DNA from: Advenella sp. FME57
GTDB lineage: Bacteria > Pseudomonadota > Gammaproteobacteria > Burkholderiales > Burkholderiaceae_B
NCBI RefSeq assembly: GCF_014897675.1
Contig: NZ_JABUXU010000005.1
Span: 186,001 to 250,000 of the forward strand
Direction of reading: 5' to 3'
Length of the DNA: 64,000 bases
The notes under the pieces were generated by a model that saw nothing but the letters and a program-made list of their open reading frames with translations, did no database searches and was not told the DNA's origin. The translations under genes and the position numbers were made by a program. Shown in pieces: positions 17,731 to 27,075 of the stretch (its first letter is position 1; each line of letters starts with the position of its first letter).

Positions 17731-18719
17731 GTACGACGCCTTTGCTGGAGGTTCGCGATCTGCGTACGCACTTTATGACCCGGGCGGGCCAGCTGCCGGC
17801 TGTGGACGGCGTGTCGCTCCAGCTGGAGCCGGGACGTATTCTGGGGCTGGTAGGCGAGTCGGGTTCAGGCAAGTCCGTCACGGGCTTTTCCATCATGGGC
17901 CTGGTCGATGAGCCGGGCCGTATCGTTGGCGGACAGATTCTGTTCAAAGGGCAGGATCTGCTGGGCCTGCCGCAACAGCAGCTGCGCCGCCTGCGCGGCA
18001 ATCGCATTTCGATGATTTTCCAGGATCCAATGATGACATTGAATCCGGTGCTGCGGGTGGATACGCAAATGATCGAAACCCTGCGTGCGCATGAAAAAAT
18101 CAGCCGCAGACAGGCCTGGGAACAATCGCGCGACATGCTGGGCCTGATGGGCATTCCCAGTCCGCAAGCCCGTCTGTCGGCGTATCCGCACCAGTTGTCG
18201 GGCGGCATGCGCCAGCGTGTGGCCATTGCCATAGCGCTGTTGCTGAGACCCGACCTGATCATCGCAGACGAGCCCACGACGGCGCTGGATGTCACGATTC
18301 AGTCGCAGATCTTGTCGGAAATACAGAAACTGTCGGCCCGATATGGCACGGCCCTGATCTGGATTACTCACGACCTGTCGGTGGTGGCCGGGCTCGCTGA
18401 CGATCTGCATGTGATGTATGCTGGAAAAATTGTGGAAGCCGGTACAGTGGATCAGGTGCTGGACAACCCGCAGCACCCGTACACCCAGGGCCTGATCCAG
18501 AGCCTGCCCGCCAATAATGTAAGAGGGCAGCCGCTGCGGCAGATTGCGGGTATGACGCCCAATCTGCTGTCATTGCCGGCGGGCTGTGCATTCGCGTCGC
18601 GCTGCCCGCGGCGTACCGCTGTCTGTGATACGATGCCGGCGCTGGACGAACTGGCGGCCGGTCATCGGGTGCGTTGCTATCATCCGGGCGCTGTTCCTGA
18701 AACGGAAGTGGCACTATGA
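17727..18719 (+). CDS. Dpp/Opp-type ABC transporter ATPase (DppD-like)
   Basis: A 330-residue ATPase. Walker A GESGSGKS is at 43-50, the Q-loop is in MIFQDPMMTLNP, the signature LSGGMRQR follows, and Walker B is LIIADEPTTALD with the H-loop ITHDLS. The C-terminal oligopeptide-ATPase extension has GCAFASRCPRR with Cys residues typical of this subfamily. It energises import together with the next gene. Four-base overlaps with both neighbours indicate one operon. Confidence 0.94.
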   Translation: MSTTPLLEVRDLRTHFMTRAGQLPAVDGVSLQLEPGRILGLVGESGSGKSVTGFSIMGLVDEPGRIVGGQILFKGQDLLGLPQQQLRRLRGNRISMIFQDPMMTLNPVLRVDTQMIETLRAHEKISRRQAWEQSRDMLGLMGIPSPQARLSAYPHQLSGGMRQRVAIAIALLLRPDLIIADEPTTALDVTIQSQILSEIQKLSARYGTALIWITHDLSVVAGLADDLHVMYAGKIVEAGTVDQVLDNPQHPYTQGLIQSLPANNVRGQPLRQIAGMTPNLLSLPAGCAFASRCPRRTAVCDTMPALDELAAGHRVRCYHPGAVPETEVAL

Positions 18720-19729
18720 CAGATGAAATAAAAGTGCCGCTGATGCGGGTCAGCCACGTGTCCAAGACCTTTGGTCATGCCAGTGACGGGATATTGGATC
18801 CCTGGCTGCAAAAACTCAGGTTGACGCGTCCCTCTGCGCTTACGCGTGCCGTGGATGATGTCAGCCTGGATATTGCCAAAGGCGAAGTGGTCGGCCTGGT
18901 AGGCGAATCAGGTTGCGGCAAGTCGACGCTGGGCCGGATGGTGGCCGGTATTATGGAGCCGACAGCCGGTCAGGTGCTGGTCAACGGCCAGGACCTGAAA
19001 ACGCTGCCCAGGCACGAGGCCGAGGCGGCGCGCCTGAAAATCCAGATGATTTTCCAGGACCCCTATGCCAGCCTGAATCCGCGCATGCGTGTGCGCGACA
19101 TTGTAGGAGAGTCTCCTCGACTGCACAATATGGTATCGGCACGTGACCTGGACCAGTATGTATCTGAGCAGCTGGAGCGCGCCGGTTTGTCGGCCAGCCT
19201 GCGCAACCGCTTTCCGCATCAGTTCAGCGGCGGGCAGCGCCAGCGCATCGGTATTGCGCGGGCATTGGCCGTGGCGCCGGATATGCTGGTCTGTGATGAA
19301 GCCGTTGCCGCTCTGGATGTATCCATTCAGGCGCAAATTCTGAATCTGTTCATGCAACTGCGCGCGGAACTGGGCCTGACCTATCTGTTTATCAGCCATG
19401 ACCTGGGTGTGGTGGAGCATTTGTCCGATCGCGTGGTGATCATGTACCTGGGACGCATCGTAGAACAGGCGCCAGTTGCAGAGATTTTCAGCAAGCCCAA
19501 TCATCCTTACACCCAGGCCTTGTTGGCCGAGATTCCCAAAATGCGGGATCGCAAGAAAGTGTTTTCGATTATCAAGGGTGAAATACCCAGCCCGCTTAAT
19601 CCGCCAGCGGGTTGTCATTTCCATCCACGCTGTCCGCATGCCATGCCTCGCTGCCGTGCCGAAGTCCCGCTGCTTAAAGCGGTGGCCGGCGGGCATATGA
19701 GTGCCTGCCACCTGAATGACCAAACCTGA
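18716..19729 (+). CDS. Dpp/Opp-type ABC transporter ATPase (DppF-like)
   Basis: A 337-residue second ATPase. Walker A GESGCGKS is at 63-70, then [18 protein letters not shown], the signature [15 protein letters not shown], Walker [15 protein letters not shown] (Ala in place of the usual Pro-Thr-Ser) and [12 protein letters not shown]. The C-terminal extension [15 protein letters not shown] is typical of DppF/OppF. It heterodimerises with the DppD-like protein. The stop is followed by an 82-base gap before the binding-protein gene. Confidence 0.94.
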   Translation: MTDEIKVPLMRVSHVSKTFGHASDGILDPWLQKLRLTRPSALTRAVDDVSLDIAKGEVVGLVGESGCGKSTLGRMVAGIMEPTAGQVLVNGQDLKTLPRHEAEAARLKIQMIFQDPYASLNPRMRVRDIVGESPRLHNMVSARDLDQYVSEQLERAGLSASLRNRFPHQFSGGQRQRIGIARALAVAPDMLVCDEAVAALDVSIQAQILNLFMQLRAELGLTYLFISHDLGVVEHLSDRVVIMYLGRIVEQAPVAEIFSKPNHPYTQALLAEIPKMRDRKKVFSIIKGEIPSPLNPPAGCHFHPRCPHAMPRCRAEVPLLKAVAGGHMSACHLNDQT

Positions 19730-19811
19730 GTGGGCATCAGGGATTAACTGCCCGATTTCGATCGTGTTGATTATATTGATTAAGTAGCAGTAACCTTATA
19801 AAGGAATATAA

Positions 19812-21374
19812 ATGAAAAAGCGCGTACTGGCTGCCATGGCAGCAAGCCTGCTGGCCGCAGGCAATATGGCCCACGCAGAAGAACTGAAAATCGCCTTTGC
19901 CGACAATCTGTCTTCGCTGGATCCACAACTGAATAATTTCGCGGGTGACCGCTCTGCCGGCCTGTTCTTTTTTGATATGCTGGTCAACAACTACCACAAC
20001 AAACTATTGCCCGGCCTGGCAACAGAATGGAAAAACACCGGTCCCACGACCTGGGAATTCAAATTGCGTTCAGACGTCAAATGGAGCGATGGCACACCGT
20101 TCACGGGAGAAGACGTCATCTATTCCATTGAACGCATTCGCAAGGTGCCAGGCTCGGTCGCGCCATTCACAGGCTACGTGCGCACGATCAAGAGCGTGAC
20201 TGAAAAAGAACCGGGCACGCTGGTATTTGAAACCACAATTCCCAATCCGGGCTTGCCACTGAATCTGGCTTCTGTGCACCTGGTGCAGAAAAAAAGCACC
20301 GAGAATGCGACAAGCGATGACTTCAATTCAGGAAAGGCGTTGATCGGTACCGGTCCATATAAACTGGTTTCCTACACGCCGGGAGCCGGCTTTCAGGTTG
20401 AGGCCAACCCTACGTACTGGGGTGAAAAACCCTTATGGGACAAGGTCTCCTATCGCTATGTGGCTAACGCCGCAACCCGTTCCACGGCCTTGCTCTCCGG
20501 TGATGTGGACGTGATCGATAAAGTGTCGGTCGCCGACCTGAAAAAACTGGAAAGCGATGAGAAAGTGAAGGTCTATGCCTATAACGGACTGCGCGTTTTC
20601 CTGCTGCAACCTAGCTTTAATCCGAAGCCCAATAAATTCATCACTGATAACAACGGCAAACCGCTGGACAAAAATCCGCTGCTCGATTTAAAAGTACGCC
20701 AGGCATTGTCGCTTGCGATCAATCGCGATGCCATCGCCGATCGTATTTTACAGGGCAGTGTGACGGTAGCCGAACAGTGGATGCCCAAGGATTCGATTGG
20801 CTACAATCCGAATATCAAGCCGATTGCCTTTGACGCCCCGAAAGCCAAAGCGCTGCTTGCAGAAGCCGGCTATCCGGATGGCTTTAACCTGACCGTGCAC
20901 GTGCCGACTGATCGCTATCCCATGGCGCCAGAGACCGTGCAGGCAGTGGCCCAGTTCTGGAGCCGCATCGGCGTGAAAACCCAGGTGTCGGTGGTGCCGT
21001 GGGCCGTGTACTCAAGCACAGCCCGGAAAAATGACTACGCCATGTCTGTGATTGCCTGGGGTAACGGAACCGGCGAGGGCAGCTATGCGATGGTCAATAT
21101 TCTGGCTACGGTGAACCCTGAAAAAGGGTTGGGCGCATCCAACTGGGGCCACTACAGCAGCCAGAAGCTGGACGACTATCTGAAGCAGGCCACCGAAGAA
21201 TTTGATGACGCCAAACGTGAAAAAATAATACAGGACGCCGCCCTGGCGGTATCCGATGAAGTGGGTGTGATTCCCATGTTCCATTACAAAAACATCTGGG
21301 CGGCGCGCAAGGGACTGGTTGTCAAACCCTTGAGTTCTGATCGTACCGTGCCGGTCATGGTAAGCAAGGAATAA
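19812..21374 (+). CDS. ABC transporter periplasmic substrate-binding protein, family 5
   Basis: A 520-residue binding protein of the peptide/nickel/opine family 5. A signal peptide (about 1-22, ending NMAHAEE) is followed by the family pattern WEFKLRSDVKWSDGTPFTGEDVIYSI (about 79-104), GTGPYKLVSYTPG, the VRQALSLAINRDAI helix and YNPNIKP. It delivers the ligand to the upstream permease-ATPase complex. It starts at ATG 19812 with an AAGGAA ribosome site. Being last among the transporter genes and separated by 82 bases, it may be partly expressed from its own signal. Ligand unknown; the neighbouring oxygenase and acyl-CoA hydrolase suggest a non-peptide small molecule. Confidence 0.93.
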   Translation: MKKRVLAAMAASLLAAGNMAHAEELKIAFADNLSSLDPQLNNFAGDRSAGLFFFDMLVNNYHNKLLPGLATEWKNTGPTTWEFKLRSDVKWSDGTPFTGEDVIYSIERIRKVPGSVAPFTGYVRTIKSVTEKEPGTLVFETTIPNPGLPLNLASVHLVQKKSTENATSDDFNSGKALIGTGPYKLVSYTPGAGFQVEANPTYWGEKPLWDKVSYRYVANAATRSTALLSGDVDVIDKVSVADLKKLESDEKVKVYAYNGLRVFLLQPSFNPKPNKFITDNNGKPLDKNPLLDLKVRQALSLAINRDAIADRILQGSVTVAEQWMPKDSIGYNPNIKPIAFDAPKAKALLAEAGYPDGFNLTVHVPTDRYPMAPETVQAVAQFWSRIGVKTQVSVVPWAVYSSTARKNDYAMSVIAWGNGTGEGSYAMVNILATVNPEKGLGASNWGHYSSQKLDDYLKQATEEFDDAKREKIIQDAALAVSDEVGVIPMFHYKNIWAARKGLVVKPLSSDRTVPVMVSKE

Positions 21375-21493
21375 GCTGGCAGCAGCGGCAATACCAGCGC
21401 CCCGTCATCGCTGCTTTACGGGCCCGACGCGCAGATTATGTATCTGCCGCGGGCCGTTGATGATGGCGCGGGTGCGAAATTAATGGAAGATCT

Positions 21494-22807
21494 ATGTCAA
21501 ATGAAATATTGTCGGTAATGCCGGCTGATGCGCTGATCGACGAACCACGCGCCATCCGTGTCGAAGGTCTGTCGGCTGGCGAGCGTATTACGATTACGAG
21601 CCAGACCGAGCGCGCTGGTGGTGTGATATGGCGCAGCCAGGCCCAATTTGAAGCCGATGCACAAGGTGTTGTGGACTTGACGCGTCTGGCGCCGCTGGCT
21701 GGCAGTTACCAGGACGTGTCTCCCATGGGGTTGCTGTGGTCGCAAGTGCCGGCTCAGGATAATTGTCGTGAAGTCTTTGCAGACACGATGGCGCAACCGC
21801 TGATCACCGAACTGGCCGTGACCACGACCAGCACCACGCTGCGTGCAACACTGACACAGCGCCTGATGCAAGAGGGCGTAGAACGCATTGAGGTACGCGA
21901 GGATGGCCTGGTGGGCACCCTGTTTTTGCCCGCTACGCCAGGACCTCATCCGGCCGTCATGATTCTGAACGGCTCGGGCGGCGGTATCAATGAGCCGCGC
22001 GCGGCATTATATGCGTCGCGTGGTTATATTGCATTTGCATTGGGTTACTTCAAGGCGCCGGGATTGTCCGATTATATTTCCAATACGCCACTGGAGTATT
22101 TCAGGAAAGGCATGGACTGGCTGCGCAGATCTCAGCGCCCGCTTGGTGGATTCGTGGCCCTGAGCGGTCAATCGCGTGGCGGAGAGCTGGTACTGCTTCT
22201 GGCCAGCATTTATCCACTGGACGTGAGTGCTGTTGTGGCGTATGTCCCTGGCGCAGTGGTGCACAGCGGACAGAACGCGGCCGATCCGCAAGTCGGTCGC
22301 GATGGCCCGGCCTGGCTGCTTAACGGCAAGCCGTTGACACACGTCTGGCAGGACAATAAAACGGCCACCTGGGCGCCATTTGACGAAGGCCCGTCGCCCC
22401 ACCGCCATGCGCGCGCCATCATGACTGCCCTGCAAGATAGCGAGGCGGTAGCCCGCGCGCGCATCGAGGTCGAAAAGATCCAGGGACCGATCATTCTGCT
22501 GTCCGCCACCGATGATGGTGCCTGGCCATCGAGTTTGTACAGCAAAATGATTTATGATCATCTTGGCCAGGTCGGCTTTGAGCATATCGTGCAATGGGTG
22601 GATACCAAGGACGGGGGCCACAGCATTGTGTTTCCCTATGTGCCGACGACCCAGCTGGTCTATGCGCATCCGGTTTCCGGCAAAATCAATACCGGTGGCG
22701 GAACACCTTCGGCTAATGCCCAGTCTGACGAGCACAGCTGGACTGCGGTCAAGGAGTTTCTGCAAAATGCCGTGAGAGCGCACCTTAAGGGCAGGCAGTC
22801 GCATTAG
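21494..22807 (+). CDS. Acyl-CoA thioester hydrolase / BAAT-type alpha-beta hydrolase
   Basis: A 437-residue protein with an N-terminal Ig-like BAAT domain (about 8-120, EPRAIRVEGLSAGERITI) followed by an alpha/beta-hydrolase domain. The oxyanion region is ILNGSGGGINEPRAALYASRGY and the nucleophile elbow is LSGQSRGGELV. Its central Gln-Ser-Arg replaces the more common Ser/Cys-Lys-Gly context. A late DGGHSI supplies the His. Relatives hydrolyse acyl-CoAs or transfer the acyl group to glycine or taurine; the Ser elbow favours hydrolase. It lies 119 bases after the binding-protein gene on the same strand and probably belongs to the same physiological unit. Confidence 0.85.
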   Translation: MSNEILSVMPADALIDEPRAIRVEGLSAGERITITSQTERAGGVIWRSQAQFEADAQGVVDLTRLAPLAGSYQDVSPMGLLWSQVPAQDNCREVFADTMAQPLITELAVTTTSTTLRATLTQRLMQEGVERIEVREDGLVGTLFLPATPGPHPAVMILNGSGGGINEPRAALYASRGYIAFALGYFKAPGLSDYISNTPLEYFRKGMDWLRRSQRPLGGFVALSGQSRGGELVLLLASIYPLDVSAVVAYVPGAVVHSGQNAADPQVGRDGPAWLLNGKPLTHVWQDNKTATWAPFDEGPSPHRHARAIMTALQDSEAVARARIEVEKIQGPIILLSATDDGAWPSSLYSKMIYDHLGQVGFEHIVQWVDTKDGGHSIVFPYVPTTQLVYAHPVSGKINTGGGTPSANAQSDEHSWTAVKEFLQNAVRAHLKGRQSH

Positions 22808-22893
22808 CCATCTGGATGGCGACAGGCCGGGCTTGCGTCATCAGGCGAGAAGCGCAGGGCTGATCCGATGTTGAGTGATCAGCCACTCAGACG

Positions 22894-23688
22894 CTAATAT
22901 TTTCCGGTGAGCCCGCCATCGACGATCAGTTCTGTACCGGTGATGTACGAAGCCTGATCGGATGCCAGAAATGCGATGGCATGGGCCACTTCCCAGGCGG
23001 TACCCATTCTTTTCATCGGAACCTGGGCATCTCTTTTTTTTCGAACTTCCTCCATGTCATTGGATGAGGAAAAAACAGCGCCAACATTCTTCTGAATTCT
23101 GGGCGTGTCAATCAGCCCCGGGATAACGGTATTGGCTCTTATATTTCGATCGGCATATTCATGGGCAATCAGTTTTGTCATCTGTATCAATGCCGCTTTG
23201 GTAACGCTATAAGCCAGGTGAGGATATCCCACATAACGGATGCCCGCTACTGAGGCAACAGACACAATGCAGCCTGCGCCGCGCTCGATCATGCCCGGTA
23301 TCAAGCGCTTCGAAAGCAGCAGCAGGCTTTCGACATTGGTCTGCTGGATACGCTGAAGGTCTGCAACGGACGTTTCCTGGATGCCGCCGGTTTTTCCGAT
23401 GCCTGCATTGGCAATCAAGGTCGAGATGGAGCCAAATCGCTCCGTGGCAATCTGCAACACGCGATCCATTTCTTCGGGACGGGTAATATCGCCTTGCAAG
23501 GGCAAACAGGTTCCGCCAATGCGTTCGATTTCCTGGGCGGTTGCCCGGGCGGCATCGGCATGGCAGTCCAGGGCAATGACTTTTGCGCCGGACTGGGCAA
23601 TGAGTACCGACGTTGCCTTGCCGATACTCCAGCCCGGTGCACTGCTGCCGGCGCCGGCGACCAGTACCACCTTGTCTGTATCACCCAT
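22894..23688 (-). CDS. Short-chain dehydrogenase/reductase (SDR)
   Basis: A 264-residue classical SDR. The cofactor loop is VLVAGAGSSAPGWSIGKATS, a stretched variant of TGxxxGIG. It also has NAGIG (about 92-96), the Ser-Tyr-Lys catalytic set as VSVASVAG and AYSVTK, and the C-terminal YITGTELIVDGGLTG. It oxidises a hydroxy acid or reduces an oxo compound with NAD(P)H. I start at ATG 23688, which overlaps the end of the citryl-CoA lyase-like gene by eight bases; the frame remains open further but runs inside that gene. It is last in the four-gene unit that starts with the Bug protein. Confidence 0.9.
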   Translation of the reverse strand: MGDTDKVVLVAGAGSSAPGWSIGKATSVLIAQSGAKVIALDCHADAARATAQEIERIGGTCLPLQGDITRPEEMDRVLQIATERFGSISTLIANAGIGKTGGIQETSVADLQRIQQTNVESLLLLSKRLIPGMIERGAGCIVSVASVAGIRYVGYPHLAYSVTKAALIQMTKLIAHEYADRNIRANTVIPGLIDTPRIQKNVGAVFSSSNDMEEVRKKRDAQVPMKRMGTAWEVAHAIAFLASDQASYITGTELIVDGGLTGKY

Positions 23689-24451
23689 TGCCCGTGTCCC
23701 TTTTGGAGTATGGAATGGCCTGATCAATGGTGTCCCAGATAAAACGGCCCGATGGGATGTTCTGCTCTTCGGCGATATGGGAAACCAGACCCGCAGCGCG
23801 TGAGATGACAGCAAAACCACGCATCAGCCGTGATGGCACACCAATGGCGCCAAGCAACGCTGCCACCGCCCCGGTCGCGTTGATCGTAATGTGCCTGGCG
23901 TATACCTGGTCCACGGCGCGGCTCAACAGTTTGAGCGCGTCGATATATTGGCGCGCCAGCGCCGGTTCACTATCGGCAAGATCAAGCAGCTTCAATGAAC
24001 GGGGATCGTCGGGCTTGTGCAGATGATGGCCGAATCCCGGCAGATGTTTTTTCTGCTCTTTATATCTTGTGGCAATGGCCAGCGCCGCTTCTTGCTGATC
24101 GGGTGAGGCAATGATTTCGTCCAGCAATGTTGAGCAATTTTCCATCGTTCCCACAAACTGGCTGCCGACAGCCAGCAGTCCCGAGGCCACCGCGCCCTGC
24201 AGATTCTCCGGCGCGCTCATGTAGATCAGTCTGCTTGCAATGGCGCTGGGCGTCAGTCCGTGTTCCATAAGGGTGACCAGGACCGCATCCACGATTTTGA
24301 TGTCGACCGGACGGGCTTTTCTTCCCATGATTTGCAGGAACATGACCTCGGTGAAGGTTGCCTCTCCGATCAGATCATTGACAAGATCCTTATCTCGGTA
24401 ATTCATACCGGTAAGCGAGTGTGCGCACAGTTCAGTGATGGGTTCTTTCAT
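23681..24451 (-). CDS. Citryl-CoA lyase-like protein, short citrate-synthase fold
   Basis: A 256-residue protein of the citrate synthase superfamily, about 60% of the length of a true citrate synthase. The diagnostic signature GFGHHLHKPDDPR (about 143-155) supplies an active-site His, and RAAGLVSHIAEEQ near the C-terminus matches the second catalytic region. Short members are annotated as citryl-CoA lyases, which cleave citryl-CoA to acetyl-CoA and oxaloacetate, or condense in reverse. The start has a strong AAGGAG site and lies 12 bases after the CoA ligase stop. With that ligase it could convert a citrate-like acid to an acyl-CoA and then cleave it. Family firm, substrate inferred. Confidence 0.85.
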   Translation of the reverse strand: MKEPITELCAHSLTGMNYRDKDLVNDLIGEATFTEVMFLQIMGRKARPVDIKIVDAVLVTLMEHGLTPSAIASRLIYMSAPENLQGAVASGLLAVGSQFVGTMENCSTLLDEIIASPDQQEAALAIATRYKEQKKHLPGFGHHLHKPDDPRSLKLLDLADSEPALARQYIDALKLLSRAVDQVYARHITINATGAVAALLGAIGVPSRLMRGFAVISRAAGLVSHIAEEQNIPSGRFIWDTIDQAIPYSKRDTGNG

Positions 24452-24463
24452 CGTGTACTCCTT

Positions 24464-25975
24464 TTACAATTGGCGTGTTTCGGTGGTGTCGTGCAGGCCG
24501 GACAGGACCAGTTCCTGAATGGCTTTTTTGAGCACCTTGCCCACCGGCGATCTGGGCAAACTTGCAAAAAAATAGATGTTTTTCGGCGTGTGAACCGGAC
24601 CCAGTTTTTCTCTGACCAGTCGCTTGAGTTCGTCTGCTGTTGCAGCGCTGTCAGCGCGCAATTGAACAGCGGCGTTCACCGACTCGCCCCATTTTTCATC
24701 TGTGATTCCAAATACCGCCGACTCGTACACGCCGGCGTGCTGCGATAGAACATTCTCCACATCAATCGGATAGACGTTGAAACCACCGGTGATAATCACA
24801 TCGCGAATTCTGTCTTTGATGAACACAAACCCCTTTTCGTCGATAAACCCGACGTCGCCTGTATGCAGCCAACCGTTTTTTATGGTTTCGGCTGTTTTCT
24901 CGGGCAGGCGCCAGTAGCCGGTCATCACAAGGTCACCGCGGATCACGATTTCGCCGGTTTCATTTGGGGGCAGTCGATTGTGCTGTTGATCCACAATAGC
25001 AATGTCGGTGAACCAGCTGGCTTGCCCGACAGAAGCGCGGTATTGCGGCTGAGCCAGTGTTTCCGGCCCGATCAGCGTAGCTATTTGCGGTGCTTCCGTT
25101 TGCCCATAGGTCGTGGCAAGGACGTTGCCGAAAAAATCCTGAGCGCGTGCTATTTTTTCTGCCGGCATGCCGGCTCCGCCGTATATCAGCAGCCGCAGGC
25201 ACGGGAAATCCTTTTCTGATTCTGCTGCGGCGATCAGCTTGTAAATGAGCGTCGGGGGCATAAAGGTCATCGTACCCTTTTGTTCCCTGAATGCATGCAC
25301 AATGTCGGCCGCTTCTGCTGACCCGGACAGCACCAGGGCACCACCCTGCGCAAGTACAGGTAAGACATAAGTTCCGGTGCCATGGCTGATGGGCGCGCAA
25401 ATAACAAATTTGTCATTGTTTGTTATCTTCCAGCCGTGGATCTGATTGATAATAACGGCAACCCACGCCCGGTACGGTTGCATCACCCCTTTGGGCATAC
25501 CGGTCGTGCCGCCAGTAAATTTGATGGCCTGGATATCGTCGTTGCCCCTGATCGCTTCGGCAAGATGCTGTCCGCTAAATTGTTCAATCAAGGTGGGGAT
25601 ATCATCTGTATTGATGATATGTACGTTTTCCAGGCCGGCAGTCAATGCTGCGCCATAGCCGTCCTGAATGATAATAGACGGCTTGATGACGGTTGTAATT
25701 CTTTTGATTTCTGTCGGTGTACTTCGGTAATTGAGTGGTACCCATACCTTGCCGGCAGCCATAATGGCAAGCATGGCAACAATGTAGTCGACCGAATTCT
25801 GCGCACATAGTCCGACCATGGAACCGGGTTCGTTGTCCAGTTTACGGATCGCGCAAGCCAGGGCGCTTACCTGATCTGCCAATGCGGCATAGCTGACTTT
25901 TTCATGCCTTGATTCAATGGCCATCCGTTCGGGATAACGGATGGCTGCTCTGTAAAAAAAATCGATTGGATACAT
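24464..25975 (-). CDS. AMP-forming acyl-CoA ligase
   Basis: A 503-residue member of the ANL superfamily. Motifs in order are the P-loop KFTGGTTGMPKGVMQP (about 167-182), the adenine motif TTYGQTEAP, WLHTGDVGFID, the hinge KDRIRDVIITGGFNVYPIDVE and the catalytic lysine in SPVGKVLKK. It activates a carboxylate with ATP and CoA through an acyl-adenylate. The start ATG 25975 has a GAAGGTAA site and lies inside a run where the frame stays open for 20 more codons without a better start. It is downstream of the Bug gene by 17 bases and 12 bases upstream of the citryl-CoA lyase-like gene. Confidence 0.93.
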   Translation of the reverse strand: MYPIDFFYRAAIRYPERMAIESRHEKVSYAALADQVSALACAIRKLDNEPGSMVGLCAQNSVDYIVAMLAIMAAGKVWVPLNYRSTPTEIKRITTVIKPSIIIQDGYGAALTAGLENVHIINTDDIPTLIEQFSGQHLAEAIRGNDDIQAIKFTGGTTGMPKGVMQPYRAWVAVIINQIHGWKITNNDKFVICAPISHGTGTYVLPVLAQGGALVLSGSAEAADIVHAFREQKGTMTFMPPTLIYKLIAAAESEKDFPCLRLLIYGGAGMPAEKIARAQDFFGNVLATTYGQTEAPQIATLIGPETLAQPQYRASVGQASWFTDIAIVDQQHNRLPPNETGEIVIRGDLVMTGYWRLPEKTAETIKNGWLHTGDVGFIDEKGFVFIKDRIRDVIITGGFNVYPIDVENVLSQHAGVYESAVFGITDEKWGESVNAAVQLRADSAATADELKRLVREKLGPVHTPKNIYFFASLPRSPVGKVLKKAIQELVLSGLHDTTETRQL

Positions 25976-25992
25976 CTTGTTGTTACCTTCTT

Positions 25993-26970
25993 TCAGTTGG
26001 CCTGCAGCTTTGCCTGGCGCACGACCTTTTCCCATTTCGCAATTTCGTCCCGGGTAAATTGATCCAGATAGGCCGGGGTGTTCTCTACGGGCGCTGCGGT
26101 ATAGCCGTTTTTGGCAAAGCTATCCTTGACCTCGGGGCTGGCGATCACTTTGTTCAATGCATCGTTGAGCTTGCTGATAATTTTGTCGTCAGTCCCTTTT
26201 GGGGCTGCAATTGCAAACCACGAACTGACCAGGAAGTTGTCAATCCCTTGTTCCTTGAAGGTGGGCACCTCCGGGAGCGCCGGATCGCGCTTTTCTGTCG
26301 TGACCGCCAGCGGCGTGAGCTTGTTCGATTTGATTCTTCCTACAGACGAAGGAATGTTGTCAAACATTGAATCGACCTGGGCGCCCAGCAAATCGTTGAC
26401 TGCAGGGCCGCTGCCTTTGTAAGGAATATGAAGAATGTTCGTGTCCGTCAGGATCTTGAAGAGCTCACATGACATATGAATAGACGACCCTATGCCTGAT
26501 GAGGCGCAGGTCAGTTTTCCCGGATTCTTTTTTGCATACGAAATATACTCGTCCACCGAATTGATGTTCTTTTTCGGATTGACTACCAGCACATTGCCGA
26601 TGGACGCGATGAAGCCGACGCTTTTGAAGTCTTTCAGATAATCGTAATTCAGGTTTTTATAAAGTGAACGGTTGATCGTGTTGGCAATGCTTCCCACCAG
26701 CAGGGTGTAGCCGTCGTTCTTTGCCCTTGCAACGTATTCAGTGCCAATGTTGCTGTTGGCCCCGGGTTTGTTTTCCACAATAACCGTTTGGCCCAATTGG
26801 CTGGAAAGGCCTTTGGCGATCAACCTAGCGATGATATCGGTGGCGCCTCCCGCCGAATAGCCGACGACCAGGTTGATTGGTCGATCGGGGTAGGCCGCTG
26901 CCACTGCAGAGGAGGCGGATAGTAACGCCAGCGTCAGCGCCGTCATGCCCAAGCATTTTGTTTTCATCAT
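25993..26970 (-). CDS. Bug-family (TctC-like) periplasmic solute-binding protein
   Basis: A 325-residue binding protein. A signal peptide (about 1-23, ending AVAAA) is followed by YPDRPINLVVGYSAGGATD, VENKPGANSN, DGYTLLVG and the ligand loop HIPYKGSGPAVNDL. Two adjacent ATGs (26970, 26967) are possible: GGAG is two bases from the first and five from the second, so the second may be used. It is the first gene of a leftward operon with CoA ligase, citryl-CoA lyase-like protein and SDR, and divergent from an IclR regulator. It probably scavenges the carboxylate that these enzymes process. Confidence 0.93.
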   Translation of the reverse strand: MMKTKCLGMTALTLALLSASSAVAAAYPDRPINLVVGYSAGGATDIIARLIAKGLSSQLGQTVIVENKPGANSNIGTEYVARAKNDGYTLLVGSIANTINRSLYKNLNYDYLKDFKSVGFIASIGNVLVVNPKKNINSVDEYISYAKKNPGKLTCASSGIGSSIHMSCELFKILTDTNILHIPYKGSGPAVNDLLGAQVDSMFDNIPSSVGRIKSNKLTPLAVTTEKRDPALPEVPTFKEQGIDNFLVSSWFAIAAPKGTDDKIISKLNDALNKVIASPEVKDSFAKNGYTAAPVENTPAYLDQFTRDEIAKWEKVVRQAKLQAN

Positions 26971-27033
26971 GTCTCCAGTTTTATGTTTTATTGCGTTGAT
27001 ATGCAGCTGCATTCTAGTCAGGTTCAATAGTGT

Positions 27034-27063
27034 GACAAAATCAATTTGTCCATCATTTGGACA
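27034..27063. promoter_or_regulatory. Double palindromic operator between the Bug operon and the IclR gene
   Basis: Two overlapping inverted repeats share one half-site: GACAAA-N5-TTTGTC (27034-27039 / 27045-27050) and TGTCCA-N5-TGGACA (27047-27052 / 27058-27063). Both have 6-base arms and 5-base spacers. They end 12 bases before the IclR start codon and 64 bases before the Bug start. IclR regulators bind palindromes of this size, so autoregulation and control of the catabolic operon are likely. Confidence 0.7.
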
Positions 27064-27075
27064 TAAGGAGCAGAT

